Assembly (NCBI GenBank): GCA_905250125.1
Contig: CAJNOL010000046.1
Location: 248,001-312,000 of the forward strand
DNA: 64,000 nt
Direction of reading: 5' to 3'
Source of the DNA: Rotaria sordida
Lineage: Eukaryota > Rotifera > Eurotatoria > Philodinida > Philodinidae
Of the stretch, positions 34,443 through 47,307 are shown one piece after another. The number at the start of each line of letters is the position of its first letter. Positions within the stretch are counted from its first letter, which is position 1. The translations under genes and the position numbers were made by a program. The notes under the pieces are model-generated. The model was not told where the DNA came from and ran no database searches. It worked only from the letters and a program-made list of their open reading frames with translations.

Positions 34443-35899
34443 CTATTTATTATTTCCATTGGTAACATATTGATGAGGATGTTGATGAGAAAGATGAGGA
34501 TTATTTTCTTTTTTAACACTTGGTACCGATGGCCATGATGATGATGATGCATCATTTGTTGACATAGCATGTGGATGATGATTATGTCCACTACTAGCAT
34601 GACTTGTTGCATTAGCTTCTAGTTTAACATTAGGATCATTAAGTGATTTGAAATTATTTTCTTTTTTCCATTTCATACGACTAATAAAATAAATAGACAA
34701 AAGTAGAATTTATTTTCTTTTCTTTTCTTTTTTTAATTCAATTTTTATTTATTCTTACCGATTTTGAAACCAAATCTAGAAAGAAATTAGAAAAAGAAAA
34801 TGATCATCACATACAAAAAACAAAAAAAAAACAATTATTTGAAAAAAAAAATTTTCTTTACTTTGATTTGTCGTTCAGTTAATGCAAGACTATTAGCAAT
34901 TTCAATACGTCGTCTACGTGTTAAATATCTATTAAAAATTCCAAATTTTTTTTTTCTTTTTATTAAAAATACGAAAAAGAAAAACATTTTGTTTTTCAAA
35001 AACTTACTTTGTATAATGAAATTCTTTTTCTAACTCAAGTGTTTGATGACGTGTATATGTTTGACGAGTACGTTTGTGTTCGAAATTAAATTCTATAGAA
35101 ATAAAAAGAAAGACTCGTACAAATCATTCATTACATTAATAGACAAACAAGATGGTAAGGAAGTTAATCAATTCAATGGATTACATTTATGTCAAGTTTT
35201 TATGTTTCCTGCATACGTTATCTATAAATCATTTTTTTTCTTTTTTCTTTGTCTTATTGATTAACTTTCATGATTTCTTTTCTTTTTTTTTTAAATTCCT
35301 TGTTTTATACCTGGTCTCATCCATGGATGTGTATAATAAAGCATTGGATTGGCAACTGCCATAGAAAAACTTGATAATTGATGATGAGGATGCGGAGGTG
35401 GCATTGCTGTTGGAGGAATCATGTCATTGCCTGGGGTTGTTATTATTGATGACGATGATATTGGTTCAGATTGTTTCCATGATGATGTACCACTTGATGG
35501 TGGTAAAAGATAATCATTTGTTGGTTGATGTTGTTGAAGATGAAGTTGTTGTTGTTGTTGCTGTTGTTGCATATGATGATGATGATGATGAGATGCTGAA
35601 CTCGAAATTGATGCGGCTGCTGCTTGCATCATTGTAAAGTTTGAATATGTATTCATAAGTGGATCTTTATTTGTTGTTGGAGTCGGAAATGTTATTCGAT
35701 CGAAGGTTGATGAAAAACCTCCTCGATTATAATCGGCATCATAAAGAAATGATGTTGCATTATTAACATCATTATTTGTTGTTTGTTGATCAACATTTGA
35801 TGATGATCCTGCATTATTATTATTATTATTATTTGTTGTTCCATTGCTTGAAAAAAGATCATTTGTTGATGTTGATGGTAGACTGAAATATGGATTCAT
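34443..35899 (-). CDS. Antennapedia-class Hox protein
   Basis: Five exons: 35311-35899, 35008-35092, 34862-34928, 34759-34775 (17 bp) and 34443-34680. They total 996 bp, giving 331 residues. The homeodomain (about residues 202-261) reads [39 protein letters not shown] and [20 protein letters not shown], with WFQN recognition helix intact. This is a central Hox (Antp/Lox/Hox5-8) homeodomain; a Hox4 identity is less likely because of RQTYTR and the KEN end. A hexapeptide-type motif HPWM lies about 10 residues before it, at the end of exon 1, as in Hox proteins that bind PBC/Exd cofactors. The N-terminal half has polyN, polyH and polyQ tracts. Three introns interrupt the homeodomain, and the 17-bp exon encodes only IWFQN plus part of an Arg. 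Known: Hox proteins pattern the body axis. Orthology needs a tree. Confidence 0.9.
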
Positions 35900-36242
35900 T
35901 GTCTTGTGTAATTATCGTTATTTTTATATATGTAGAAAGAGAAAAATTTATTTTTTTTTTTTTTTTTGTTATTGTAATAGTATAGTCGTTGATGAGGTCA
36001 AATAATAATATTGCCCATAAAAAAGTTCACACACATTCAGGTCAAAAGATGGATGATAGTAGTTAATGTTAAGAAATAAAAAAACTCAAAACAGCCACTA
36101 ATACCCGGCCATAATAATAAAGCGAAAAAGAAGAAAAAGAAGAACGTGTTTAAACGACAATTGAAATGAATATGGAGGCAATGATCGACAGCACTTTACA
36201 ATGATTTGTTAGGAGGAAATAACTTCTCTCTATCGTTGGTTG

Positions 36243-36335
36243 GAAAAAAATAGAGAGAGCGAGAGAGAGCAAGAGAGAAAAAAAAGGAGAGAAACAAGAG
36301 AATGATATATTTCTCTTTTTCTCTCTCAATAGTCG
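36243..36335. repeat. GA-rich low-complexity tract
   Basis: Mostly GAGA-type repeats (AGAGAGAGCGAGAGAGAGC) followed by a TCTCTTTTTCTCTCTC stretch that could pair with it. Such tracts bind GAGA factors in insects; relevance here is unknown. Confidence 0.7.
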
Positions 36336-37046
36336 TGTTGTTGTTTTTGCTCCAGTAGCATTATCGTTAGATGAGATGATGATATTTTCGAGCCATTCGG
36401 AAAGCACACATATAGGATGAAGAGAAAAGAAAAAGGACATGCAGAGAAATTTAACGGAATTTTTTCTCTTCTTTTGTGCGTTTTATTTTTTATTTTCAGT
36501 TCAACCAATCAGTACAGTTCTTTCGTTTGATAGGCCCGAATAGACATATACACTCCTGTTCTCTCGCAATTTGTCTCTCTTTCTATATATATTTATTTTT
36601 TTTCCTTTTCTCGGTCTCTCGTTTGCCATCGTATTGCATTGATCATCAATATATGCATACGATGTCCCCGAAGAGCGATTGCTCATTTTGTCATCACCCT
36701 GCGGAGGTGCACCACACTATAGATAGAGAATATATGTACGACTAATTTTGTGTCCCTCTCGTGCTATCATAGGCGAAAAAAAAAGAGACCATGCAAAACA
36801 CATACACATAGATCAAATAGATGTATGCATGTGCATATATATTGATAGGATGAAGAAGAGAAAAAAAAAAAGATGGGCGCATATAGATAGACTGTAAACC
36901 TTAAAAAGAAAAGGTGTGATTGCAAAATTTTTTCTTACTCTTCGTTTTTTCCCCATATTTAGATTACAATCACTATCAATTTAATGTTTAGTTTTTTTTT
37001 TCTTGCTTTAATGATCATTCTTACTTAGTCTGTCTTGATAAAGGTG

Positions 37047-37049
<3 letters not shown>

Positions 37050-37094
<45 letters not shown>
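37050..37094. repeat. (TA)n microsatellite
   Basis: Alternating TA of about 45 bp with GTA and CATA interruptions. Confidence 0.9.
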
Positions 37095-37699
37095 TGAATT
37101 GAAATGAATCTTTTGAACAAATACCGACTGTATTGTTATTCTTTTCAAAAAAAAAAATAGTCATGATGACTAGAAAGTGAAAACAAAAAATAGAACAAAA
37201 AAAACGTCAAAAGTAATGTCTTATTGATTAGTGTTTAAATCAATGGGAAAAGATGACTATGTCGAATCGATTGACCTTATTTCAATAGTTGTATTGAAAT
37301 CGACTTTTCGAATAATTGATATATTATGCATTCAACTGAAATCATCGAATTATAAGTTTTATTGAAATATGTTTAGTTCGATTTCTAAGAAAAGTCAAAG
37401 AATATTAATCTAATTCATACTTGCCGAAACTATTCATGTCTGATTTTTTTCAAGTTGGATGCTGTCATATAAAGTGTCATATTATAAAATAGTCATAAAC
37501 GAATAATCATAGAGCCGAAGTAGTTTTTTTTTTGCATCAAATAATGATGATAAAAAACTTAGTAATTCAAATCGTCGGCCACTTGGCCTTTCGGTCTGTA
37601 TTAGAGAAGAGAAGATCGACCTTTTTTCTTGCATAAATATGTGAAGATCAGACTTTATATCAGTCATGTTTTACAAGAGAAAAGTGATGTGATAAGCAT

Positions 37700-37726
37700 A
37701 AATATATATATATATATATATATATA
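37700..37726. repeat. (TA)n microsatellite
   Basis: About 27 bp of alternating AT in the gene-free region upstream of the Hox gene. Confidence 0.9.
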
Positions 37727-38875
37727 AAAGAATGTCATACCGAAAGAAATTCAAGCATTACACAAAATGAATTAAGAACATAGACTATCAAATTTTGTTA
37801 TATATTTGTTCTTTTTAGATTCTAACACTTAACTTTATTCTTAAGATTGATTCAATTGAACCATATATACTAAAAAGACATCTCTTGATCGTTAACAATG
37901 TGTTCCATCTAATGGGAATTTGATGACGTCGATGACAATGTCGGTGGAACCGACATTCGGCATTTTGTTTTGATCATGTTGTCATCGTTTTGTTTCTACC
38001 TGTACTATTCATTACGCTTGTTTTGATCAATGAAGTGTTAGTGGTGTTATAGATGAAACTACTTAGTTAATGAAGAATGAGAGAGAGAGAGAGAATTTGT
38101 CACTATTGAAAATATCTAAGGAAAATAGTGTTACCTATGACCAATCAATTTATTGCAATATAGAATAAGTTACAGAGATAAAAAAAAGATATGTTTGTCT
38201 ACTAATAAAGAATAGTACTTCTATAATCAGCATCATCTGCTTAGTTGTTGTATAGCATGTGTTTCTTCTTTCTTTTTTGAGATAGTATTCTATCACATTG
38301 ACTTGTCGGACAAGTTTTAAGCTATTCTTTCTCAATCATAGAAGAGTCTTGTTTCAAAGAACAGAATATGCCAAAGTGAACTTTCAATTAAATGAATAAA
38401 TATATTCTTTGTTATCGTCAATATATATGTATATATAAATGTTCTTTAAATAAAATTCCAAAACTATTTACATTGAAATTGAGATTATTGGTCTATAGAT
38501 TTTTAATGCTATATTATTCTCTTAAAAGAAAAATTGAATAATAAGATATATGATTTGCTTCATATGATTCTTTTTTTATTGCTGCTTGTCAACTACAGCA
38601 TCCCGACGAACAGTACAAATAAGACTTAATGAGGTATGTTCTTACGTCAATCGATATCTATAATCTTTTTTATTATATGACAATCATTCACATTATATCT
38701 TATACGGATAAAACAATTCATATAGAACTATCTGTCATTACTTTTTTATTTTAATTTGAAAACTTCTATGTAAATACTACCTGAATTTTGAAGAAAGAAT
38801 ATCATATTGAAATATATCTAGTTATTGCCGACGACAATAATAAATGATGATCAACTATACGTAGACAAGGTATGT

Positions 38876-38900
38876 TATATATATATATATATATATATGT
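38876..38900. repeat. (TA)n microsatellite
   Basis: About 25 bp of alternating AT in the gene-free region upstream of the Hox gene. Confidence 0.9.
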
Positions 38901-41525
38901 ATATGTGCAAAATAAAAAACGAGAGAAAGCAGAAGGAGAGAAATGGTCTCCATAAAAATAAATATCATATTATTGAGCAATATCAGTATCGCATTAAAGC
39001 CTCACTAATGGATTCGCCCCTTATATATATTGTCGCTTACAAGTAATGTTGTCTATTTGCTACGAGAAAAAAATGATGAAGAATGACACAAAGAACAAGA
39101 ACAACAAAAATAGATACAGATTTTGATTAATAAAAGGTTTTTCTAAACAAGTTTTATTTATTTATTTTTATCTATTTGGCTTGAAATGGTCACCACCCGC
39201 TGTTGTTTGTTCTTTTTGTGTTATTTTTTTTATCGTTTTTCTCACACATATGCACAACCGATTGGTCTCTATGACATGCACCCGTTATCGGTCAAATGCA
39301 GACGATTCGACACTTTTCAACTGCTGTTGCCGTTCAATGGCCCTATTAAACTTTTCCACTCATATCCGTTTGATCAATCAGATGCTACTACTTTTCTTTT
39401 TTTTTCTCTTTCTCTCCACAGGGAAGTGCTTATCCATTATTATTGGCAATATGTTTTTCTGATTGTGCACATATGAACAGTATACATTTGTGATTAAACA
39501 ATCAACAAATCAAAGTTATCTGATCGTTTCTTTTTCTATCGGAATGTTCTACGTGTGAAAGATAAAAACCAATTGTTTCTTTTTTTTTTCTCCTCAAAGA
39601 ATTGTTAGAAAATCACGTTGACAATCATAATATCGCTTGAAGGAGATAGTAATAAAGCTACCTTTTTTTTTCTTCTTCTCATAAAATGTTCTTTGCGCAC
39701 GAGTGATAACTCAACTTGTATGTTGTTTTATATTTTATAGAGTTTGCCTGTCTAAATGATGTTGTTGACGAAGTTTTTTTTTTTTTCGTGATGGTTTCTA
39801 ATTACCCTTCGCCTGTGTGTGTGTGAAGGCCATAAAACAAGGTGAACTCACTGTATATATACGTGAATATAGGGCCAAAAGGCTAAATAATTCGACAAAT
39901 GTATGCGAGGTGTGACACATGATTCGTTCTCTCGGGGATATGTCAATCGAGCGCGTCGTTTGCCGTATATGAGAAAGAGAGTGAGAGAGAGAGAAAGAAG
40001 AGAAGATCAAGCAACAATGAATAAAAAGAGAAGAAAAGCTTCCGTTCAATGAGCCTCATCTGAACATTAGATGACGTTTTAACGGCTAAATAGTTACCTC
40101 ACATACAAAACGAACGTATTGTGACTATGCCAGTTGTTGACCATTTTGAAAATGACGACATGTGAAAAAGAACCATCGGGACGTACAATGGTTGGTAAAA
40201 AAGAAAATATGACGATTATATTTTTGTTCTCATCACACTATATATATCAAATATACGTTGTTTTCTATCTATTTAAGTTTAAAATACATTTGAAGAATAG
40301 TATTTTAAATTCATCAACTATGTCTTTAATACATAATGTTGTTTGCTGATCGTTTTTAATCTTATGGAATATTTTGATAATTTTTCTATTAATTTGAACA
40401 AATAAAAAACTATCTGGTATTATTTTAAATCAACAAAAACTATACATTTCTGATGTAGTTATTACATATTCAACAATGAAAACAACTGCCATTATTTGAA
40501 TTTAAAGTTTCATTAAGTATAAAAATTATATATATAAATTTGATAATGCCGATGATCATATTCATTGCATATACAATGAACGATTAAATTTTGTTTTTAA
40601 ACAAGTATAATAATTATGTAATAGTGGTTTCTATTCAATACTTGAATTTAATAGAAGAAGATCTATCAAGCTTATTGAGTTAAACTTAATCCGATTTATT
40701 GTTGAATCTTGTTTGGTTTATCAACGATATGTTTGATCATATGTGTATCTTTATAGAGTCAGACTTCGATATATTTTTAAAGTTGGTTGTAATTCCATGT
40801 AAAAATGTGAAAAATCAATAATTGTGCTATTTAAATAGAATTGATCTATACTAACGACGTAATTTTTTAATATAGTAAACATGTTAGTGTACTGTATCAT
40901 GATTGATTATTTTCGAGTTGTAAATATGTAGAATAAATTCGCATTGTCTTTTTCCGAACAATATGGATTTCATTTAGTTTTCTTGCTGCTATAAAACGAT
41001 TTATCAAACTTAAAGTTACTGTACTACACAAATGAAAAACATCATTGAATAATCCTCGTAATCAACATGTATTGTGATTGGGCAATCATGAAAAGATTTT
41101 CTGTGCAACGTCCCATAATAACCTTGCTATTGATGAATCACTTTGTAGTGGTAGAAAAACTCCACGAAATCTAGATGATTTGCAAAAAAAACCCATAAAC
41201 TTATTATACATACTTAGAATTCAAAAATAGTCAATCACGATGTAGTACACTAAAATAGGTACTTATATTTTATACTAATTATTTTAATTATAATTCTTCA
41301 TCTCAATCGTATATCGAAAAAAAAGCAGAAGAAATTTACCATGAGTAAGTAAGGATTTTATTTTTAATATCCAACTAGATATGTTAGTCGATATGAACTA
41401 TAAAAATCTATTTGTTGAATATTTAGAAAAAAAATATTTTTGAAACACATCGGATAAATAATTTCCTTTTGTTTTCTATCTTCTAATTATTGATTTATTG
41501 TTCATTTATCATTGAACATTTCTTG

Positions 41526-43734
41526 TTATAAATGATCTTGATAAAATATAGCATCCTCATAATTTTCAGATATTATCTTCGTCACTTCCTCAGCATGTTC
41601 ACGGTCACGTACTTCCAATACAACTTGAATCTATCAATCAAAAAAGTAAAACACAACTAATGATTTAAAAAACTAAATTACTTGAACTGAAAACATATCC
41701 GATTTAAGCCAAGCTCGTTCATGATAAATATCTTTAACACTAGCACCAGCATTACTAAATAGTTTGCACATGTGTGCCAATGATCCAGGACGATCACTAA
41801 TTAAAAAACAAAAACATAAATCGATACTAATTCCATAGAATAAAATCTTTTTTACCTAACAGTTAACCAGACTTTTAATAAACGTTTATCGGCAACAAGA
41901 CCACGTTCAAGTACACGACCAAGTACAGTTGTATCAATATTACCACCACATAATGGTATTACCACTCTAAAAAAAGAAAAGAATAAAAACAGAAGTATTC
42001 AAATCTTATTTTATTTTTTTTGATTTCATCTTACTTTTTTCCTTTCAATTCTGGTAATAAACCTTGTAAAATAGCTGCTAAACCTGTAGCACCAGCTCCT
42101 AAATATCATAGAACATTTAACAATGAAATCGAATAAACAAAAATATAAAATTTTACCTTCAACAACAGCTTTTTCTACTTCAACTAAACGTAATATAGCT
42201 ATAGCAATATATTCTTCACTAAAATTTAAACTATTATTATTTTGTGTTGACTTTTATAGATACTAACTTTACAGCAACAATTTTATCGATCAATGGTGCA
42301 GCTGTTGCATAAGCATTTGCACCGACCACAGAAACAGCAAGACCATCGGCTAATGTCGAATGACATTCTGCAAAAGTAGGTCGACCAGCTGCAACAAATA
42401 TTTCGATATATATATGTATATATATATTAGTCAAAAACATAAAATCATCTTCAATTACCTTTCATTGCTGCAGCAAATCCAGGTGCACGCTCGGATTCAG
42501 CTGCAATAATTTGTACATGAGGATTGACCGATTTAATAGCCACAGCTAAACGAATAATATTTAGTAATAAATATATTAAAAAAAATTCATGAAAATTTAT
42601 ATTTTACCAATGCCAGCTAAAAGACCACCACCACCTTAAAATAACAAAAACAAAGAAAATAATTACTATCAATCAATTACAATTGTAATACCTGTTGGTA
42701 CAACAATTGCATCAACGTCTGGAACTTGATCAAGAACTTCAAGACCTAGACTTCCTTGACCAGCTAGAATATGTGGATGATCAAAACTAAAATAAAAAAA
42801 AATAATAAATAATTTCCAGATAATAATCTTATTTTACCCATTAATATATCGTAAACCGAATAGTTTGCCCAATTTTAATGCAATTCGTTTTGACTAGAAG
42901 AAATATAATAATTTACTATTCTTTGTTTATCTATTAAATTATTTACTTCGGCTAAATCTATTCCTTTAACAATAACAACAGCTCCATATGATTTGCAATT
43001 ATTCACTTTCATAATCGGTGCATGTCGTGGCATAACAACCACAACAGGTATACCCAATTGTTGACCATGATAACAAACAGCTAAAGCATGATTGCCTGCA
43101 CTAGCTGCAATTATTCCCTGAGCTTTTTCTTCCTAATCATAATCAAAAAAATTCTTCAATTTCGCTACCAAAACAAATGAATAACAAACCCGTGATAAAA
43201 TCATTAAAGTATTTCTTGCACCTCGTTCTTTAAAACTACCTGTATTTAATAAAAAATCTTTTTTAAAATATAAATCCATGTCAACTACTCTTGACAAATG
43301 TGAATGCTATACGTGGAAAGAAAAAAAAAACGAATTCTATCGAATTCTAAATATAATACTAATTATATACTGTGCATGGTGTTTTTTCAACACCATATTT
43401 AATACGATATGCTGCAGCAGCTATTTCTTCAAAACTCAGTATACGAGGTGTTTCTGGATCACACCATTCATCATATAAATCATCTTCACTTATGTCCAAT
43501 GCTAATAAACTATATTAGATAATAATATTACGAACAGTTTTTTAAAATAGAAATCAAGTAGACTTACTCAAGATTCTTTATTTCATTTTCTAATTTCTGT
43601 TGACGTTCATGTAAATCAGCATCAGAAAAAAATCGTTGATCAAGCATTGTCATATGAGCTAAGAAATAAATATAAAACTTAACTTGATTACAATTAAAAT
43701 TAATTTTACTTGGTGGACGTTTTTTATTCATCAT
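41526..43734 (-). CDS. Threonine/serine dehydratase with ACT domain (PLP fold II)
   Basis: Fifteen exons, 43710-43734, 43568-43658, 43371-43509, 43190-43306, 42947-43132, 42838-42893, 42692-42786, 42608-42634, 42459-42545, 42268-42388, 42157-42218, 42035-42098, 41856-41966, 41682-41796 and 41526-41630. They total 1401 bp, giving 466 residues. PLP-binding Lys is in GSFKERGARNT, the substrate loop is ASAGNHA, and the phosphate loop is GGGGLLAGIA, split by introns around a 27-bp exon. A second conserved block is PLCGGNID. The last ~80 residues form an ACT domain (KVWLTVSDRPGSLAHMCKLF). Known: this architecture is catabolic L-threonine ammonia-lyase (TdcB/IlvA type) converting threonine to 2-oxobutyrate and ammonia; serine racemase lacks the ACT domain. 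Introns are about 45-80 bp with perfect phase. The N-terminal ~70 residues are less conserved. A TTTTAG acceptor 35 bases upstream of the ATG may mark a leader splice site. Confidence 0.9.
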
Positions 43735-44628
43735 TGTTTTTCTTTTTGTGAATTGTTTTTCTTGTTTTACTAAAATTTATTTTGATATGCGAATATTTTA
43801 TATGAGAAAAACAAAAAATAAAAAAATAATCTATTATATAGTGACGAAGAGAGTACGTTCGTATACTTGAGAAAGAAAAAAACGTGATAGTTCTAAAGAC
43901 GAATTAACTATTTAAACAAATAGATAAATACATTAGTTGTATACGGACGTTTGTTGTCAATTGTTTTTACATACCGTCATCATCAATATCGTTTTGCATT
44001 TTAAACACCTTGCACCAAATTTTTCGTAATGTATAAACATGGGCATAATTCTTTACCGATATATTGGAAGGATTATATGAAATATGATATATTATCTATA
44101 GAAAAGAAAATAAAGTGATCATCAAGGCCAAAAGGCAAACCTACTGGTAGATAGAACAATGTACATATTTACTTTACAATAACGAAGTAAATGCGAAGTA
44201 CGATAGGCACACACGCAAATACCTTGTATTAATACTTTTTATTCAATGTAATTTAAACGAAACAATTTTTTTTCAACGCAAAACCACCGTATGAAGAAAA
44301 AAATCAGTTTTTTTTAAAAAAAACCAACAATCATGCGTTTATATCATCCCAGGACGAGCATTACGACAGTCGAAAACGATCGTATGCCATCGTATTTCGC
44401 TGTTTTACTTACCACCAGTACTACGACCGTATATCGTCGTGTCGTATACTACGAAATACAATGTGTATATGACCACTGTAAACGATCGTACACAGTCGTA
44501 TAATGTTCTTTGCCATTGTATTCCACAGAACATTTTTGTACCTTCCCCTCACTCCTCAACTATAATGCATACAAACTTTTATATATAAAAATATACATAA
44601 TTTTATATTTAACGCATTGATATGTACA
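43735..44628. other. Intergenic with a CGTA-rich patch
   Basis: About 900 bp. Within 44360-44500 short palindromic pieces recur (ACGATCGTA twice, ATCGTATTT, TCGTCGTGTCGTAT, AGTCGTAT), far richer in CG than the surrounding DNA. The nature of the patch is unknown. No gene was seen. Confidence 0.45.
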
Positions 44629-44816
44629 TTTGGAAAAGCTATTGAATCGAATCTGAATAAAATAATAATAATAATAATAATTTATATTTTAATTTGATAC
44701 CTATATTTCGAAAAGCTGTTGGATCGAGCCTAAATGAAAAACAAATAATAATTTACATTTTAATTTGATACTTACATTTCGATAAGTTGTTGAATCAAAC
44801 TTAGATAAAAAGAACA
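44629..44816. repeat. Tandem repeat, ~74-bp unit, 2.5 copies
   Basis: Units begin with TTTGGAAAAGCTATTGAATC, TTTCGAAAAGCTGTTGGATC and TTTCGATAAGTTGTTGAATC at about 44629, 44705 and 44777. The first unit includes an expanded (ATA)n run. Confidence 0.8.
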
Positions 44817-45208
44817 GGTCTATTTAACGTTTTGAGTATCAGTTATGAAGATCAATCACAGGATTTGAATTGTTGTCTTTTGATGCATAACTGAAAAAGA
44901 CACATTGAAAAATCAAGCTAAAACTAGATATTACTGGCTTATGCCAAAGCGAAAATAGTTAAATCGATGTGCAATTTTCTCGAAAGTTCGAAGAATACTT
45001 CTAATACGTCGACTGGGTGGAATTTAAGTGTAATAAAAAGACTCAATAAAACGTAGACTAGTTGATGCGTGTGCTGGGTGCATCTTATAACATATATCTG
45101 TAGGCGAAAATAAGATATAGAAACATGGGTAAAGTTAGCAGCAGATTCGAGTTTTTGCCGTCCGGATTCGTTCGTGTACTTGAGTTAGGTGCAGAATTTT
45201 ACGACGAA

Positions 45209-45308
45209 NNNNNNNNNNNNNNNNNNNNNNNNNNNNNNNNNNNNNNNNNNNNNNNNNNNNNNNNNNNNNNNNNNNNNNNNNNNNNNNNNNNNNNNNNNNN
45301 NNNNNNNN
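45209..45308. other. Assembly gap (100 N)
   Basis: Exactly 100 N, the usual placeholder for a scaffold join of unknown length. Reading frames running through it are artefacts. Flanking DNA from 44817 to 45979 shows no supported gene. Confidence 0.98.
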
Positions 45309-45939
45309 GATATAGTTCACAACATATACGGAATAAAAAATTGGTCGTCGAAATCTATTCATATCTATCAGTACGAATGAAGTCCAAGTATCAAGTCCAT
45401 ATTTTCTATATGCTAACCGTATATCTTGAGTAAAGTAGTTTAGTGCACGTGTTGTGGTACATAAATGTGTGCACCATAGATACTCAGTGTTCTATCACGT
45501 GGAGTGTACCTAATGATCGACACGAGGGAAAGATAAATCTAGTTTTTTTTGCACTGAAATTCGATTAGTTGAAATTTCAATCAATCAGAAGCTCCGAATA
45601 ATTTTTCATCTATAGAAATTAATAAAAGAAATTAATAATAGAATATCAATAAAAATAAATCATTGTAATATTAAATAAAAATTTTGATGTCATCTATCTA
45701 ATATCTTCAATCAAGTGAATACACCACAACATTGAGTCATCATTATATCAGTGTTGTTCATGTTTACTTAGTCATTGGAAGCGTCATTACTTCTTAATCA
45801 GTGGGTTATGTCATTAGTTATCTGCTTCATTTTATTTCTCATCTATTTAAGTAACAAGTTATTATGTTTTATTTCTTTGATTCTTTTCATTGGATAATCC
45901 GATAAGAATTATTGTATTTTGTAACATTCCAAAGTTCAT

Positions 45940-45953
45940 TAACCTACTTTCAG
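45940..45953 (+). promoter_or_regulatory. 3' splice acceptor before BCAP31 start
   Basis: A CCTACTTTCAG tract ends 26 bases before the BCAP31 ATG. It fits a spliced-leader or 5'UTR-intron acceptor. Confidence 0.45.
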
Positions 45954-45979
45954 ATATAAAAAAAAACAACACATAAATC

Positions 45980-47044
45980 ATGAGTTTTCAATGGACTTTT
46001 CTGGCGACATTTCTCTATTGTGAAATTGTCGTTGTTATTATTCTACTTTTGCCATTTATTTCACCAGTAACGTGAGTATTTATTTCGATTTGAAAGATTA
46101 TTTAAAAAAATAAATAATTTTATTTATTTTCTATAGTTGGCGAAAATTTTTTAAGTCAAGATTTGCACAAGCATTTACAGCTGGAGCGAAATATTATTTT
46201 AATTTTATAATATGTATATTCGGTTTATTATTTCTCGGTAGAAAAAAACAAAAAAAGTTTATCTTTCATAGGGTCTATCTTAATATTTCTGATTTATTTA
46301 GATTCAATTCGTGAATTAAGAAAATATTCTACAGTTGAAGCGAAAGATTTATCAACACCACATGGTGAAGCACATGCACATATGAAACAATTTCGTTCAC
46401 AAAGAAATTTTTATATTGCTGGTTTTGCTCTTTTTCTTTGGTTGTACGTAAAAAAAAAACGCAATCTTTCATTTTCGACAAGAGTATTCATAAAATCATT
46501 TTAGTGTGATTAAACGTTTAATTACTCTTTTATCGGATGTTGCACGTCAAATGGCTGATTCAGCTGCAGCACGTAAACAAGCTGAAGGTGCTCATCGTCA
46601 TTTAGAAGGACTTATGACAAATGATCAATCAGTAAGATTTTATTTTATTTGTTTAAAAAATTTCAATTCTTTCTTTCGTTGAAAGAAACTTGATCCTCGA
46701 GAAATTCCAGTTTCACCAGATGAATCGTCACGTTTTATTGATCCAAAAAAACATGATGCTGAAATCGAAAAATATAAACAAGGTTTGTTAAATAGAAAAA
46801 AAAAAAGAATTTTAATTTTTTTCATTCTATTATTTAGAAATACTGAAAGCAAGTGAAGATATTGATACATTACGTGAACAATACGATAATTCAATTAAAG
46901 ACTATGATAAACTTTGTGAAGAACATCAGAAGTTACAAGTAAATTCGATGACATTGATTTTTATCAATTGGAATTTTATCTTTAATTTCTTTTCAGAATA
47001 AATTGGCTGTTTTGTCAGAAAATGAATCAGCAAAGGACAAATAA
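45980..47044 (+). CDS. BCAP31: B-cell receptor-associated protein 31 homologue
   Basis: Seven exons, 45980-46071, 46137-46237, 46302-46443, 46505-46631, 46686-46782, 46838-46938 and 46997-47044, total 708 bp, giving 235 residues (human has 246). The start MSFQWTFLATFLYCEIVVV matches the BAP31 N-terminus. Three hydrophobic segments (about residues 3-28, 42-64 and 100-125) are followed by a long charged coiled-coil tail (YKQEILKASEDIDTLREQYD). Known: BAP29/31 proteins are ER membrane sorting receptors and chaperones for membrane-protein export and degradation. The tail ends AKDK with Lys at -3 only, so a canonical dilysine ER-retrieval signal is incomplete. SLC25A20 follows 307 bp downstream on the same strand. 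Confidence 0.92.
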
Positions 47045-47307
47045 ACAAATACAGACGTTTACACATATAAACAATCTATTTCTGATTTTCTTTTTGTTTT
47101 GTATTTTTTGGTTGAGTACACACTCTCATGACTAGAAATCCCAGCTTATATTAGTGTATCACTTTAACATTCTCCCAATTTTTGCCGTGTGTAGTTCTTT
47201 TGTTTTTTTTCATTTATCCAAGCAATGCGCGTTGTCATACATATATAAATAAGTTAAATAAACTATTCGAGATATCATATATTCAATTATTCTTTCGTTT
47301 ATTATTA

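Larger units (their letters stand above)
35900..41525. other. 5.6-kb gene-free region upstream of the Hox gene
   Basis: No supported gene on either strand, by far the longest such stretch in the window. It contains microsatellites (listed separately), purine/pyrimidine-rich GA tracts (about 36243-36335, 38078-38094 and 39967-40020) and a T-rich run near 35950. Its position 5' of a Hox gene suggests cis-regulatory DNA, but no specific binding sites are claimed. From about 40100 to the dehydratase stop at 41526 it is plain AT-rich DNA. Confidence 0.55.

Noticed and set aside
35371-35637. Plus-strand frame over Hox exon 1
   Set aside because: It is a shadow of the minus-strand polyQ/polyH region; the minus-strand frame joins the homeodomain exons.
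45125-45433. Open frames spanning the N gap on both strands
   Set aside because: They are open only because N has no stop codons; the flanks show no protein similarity.
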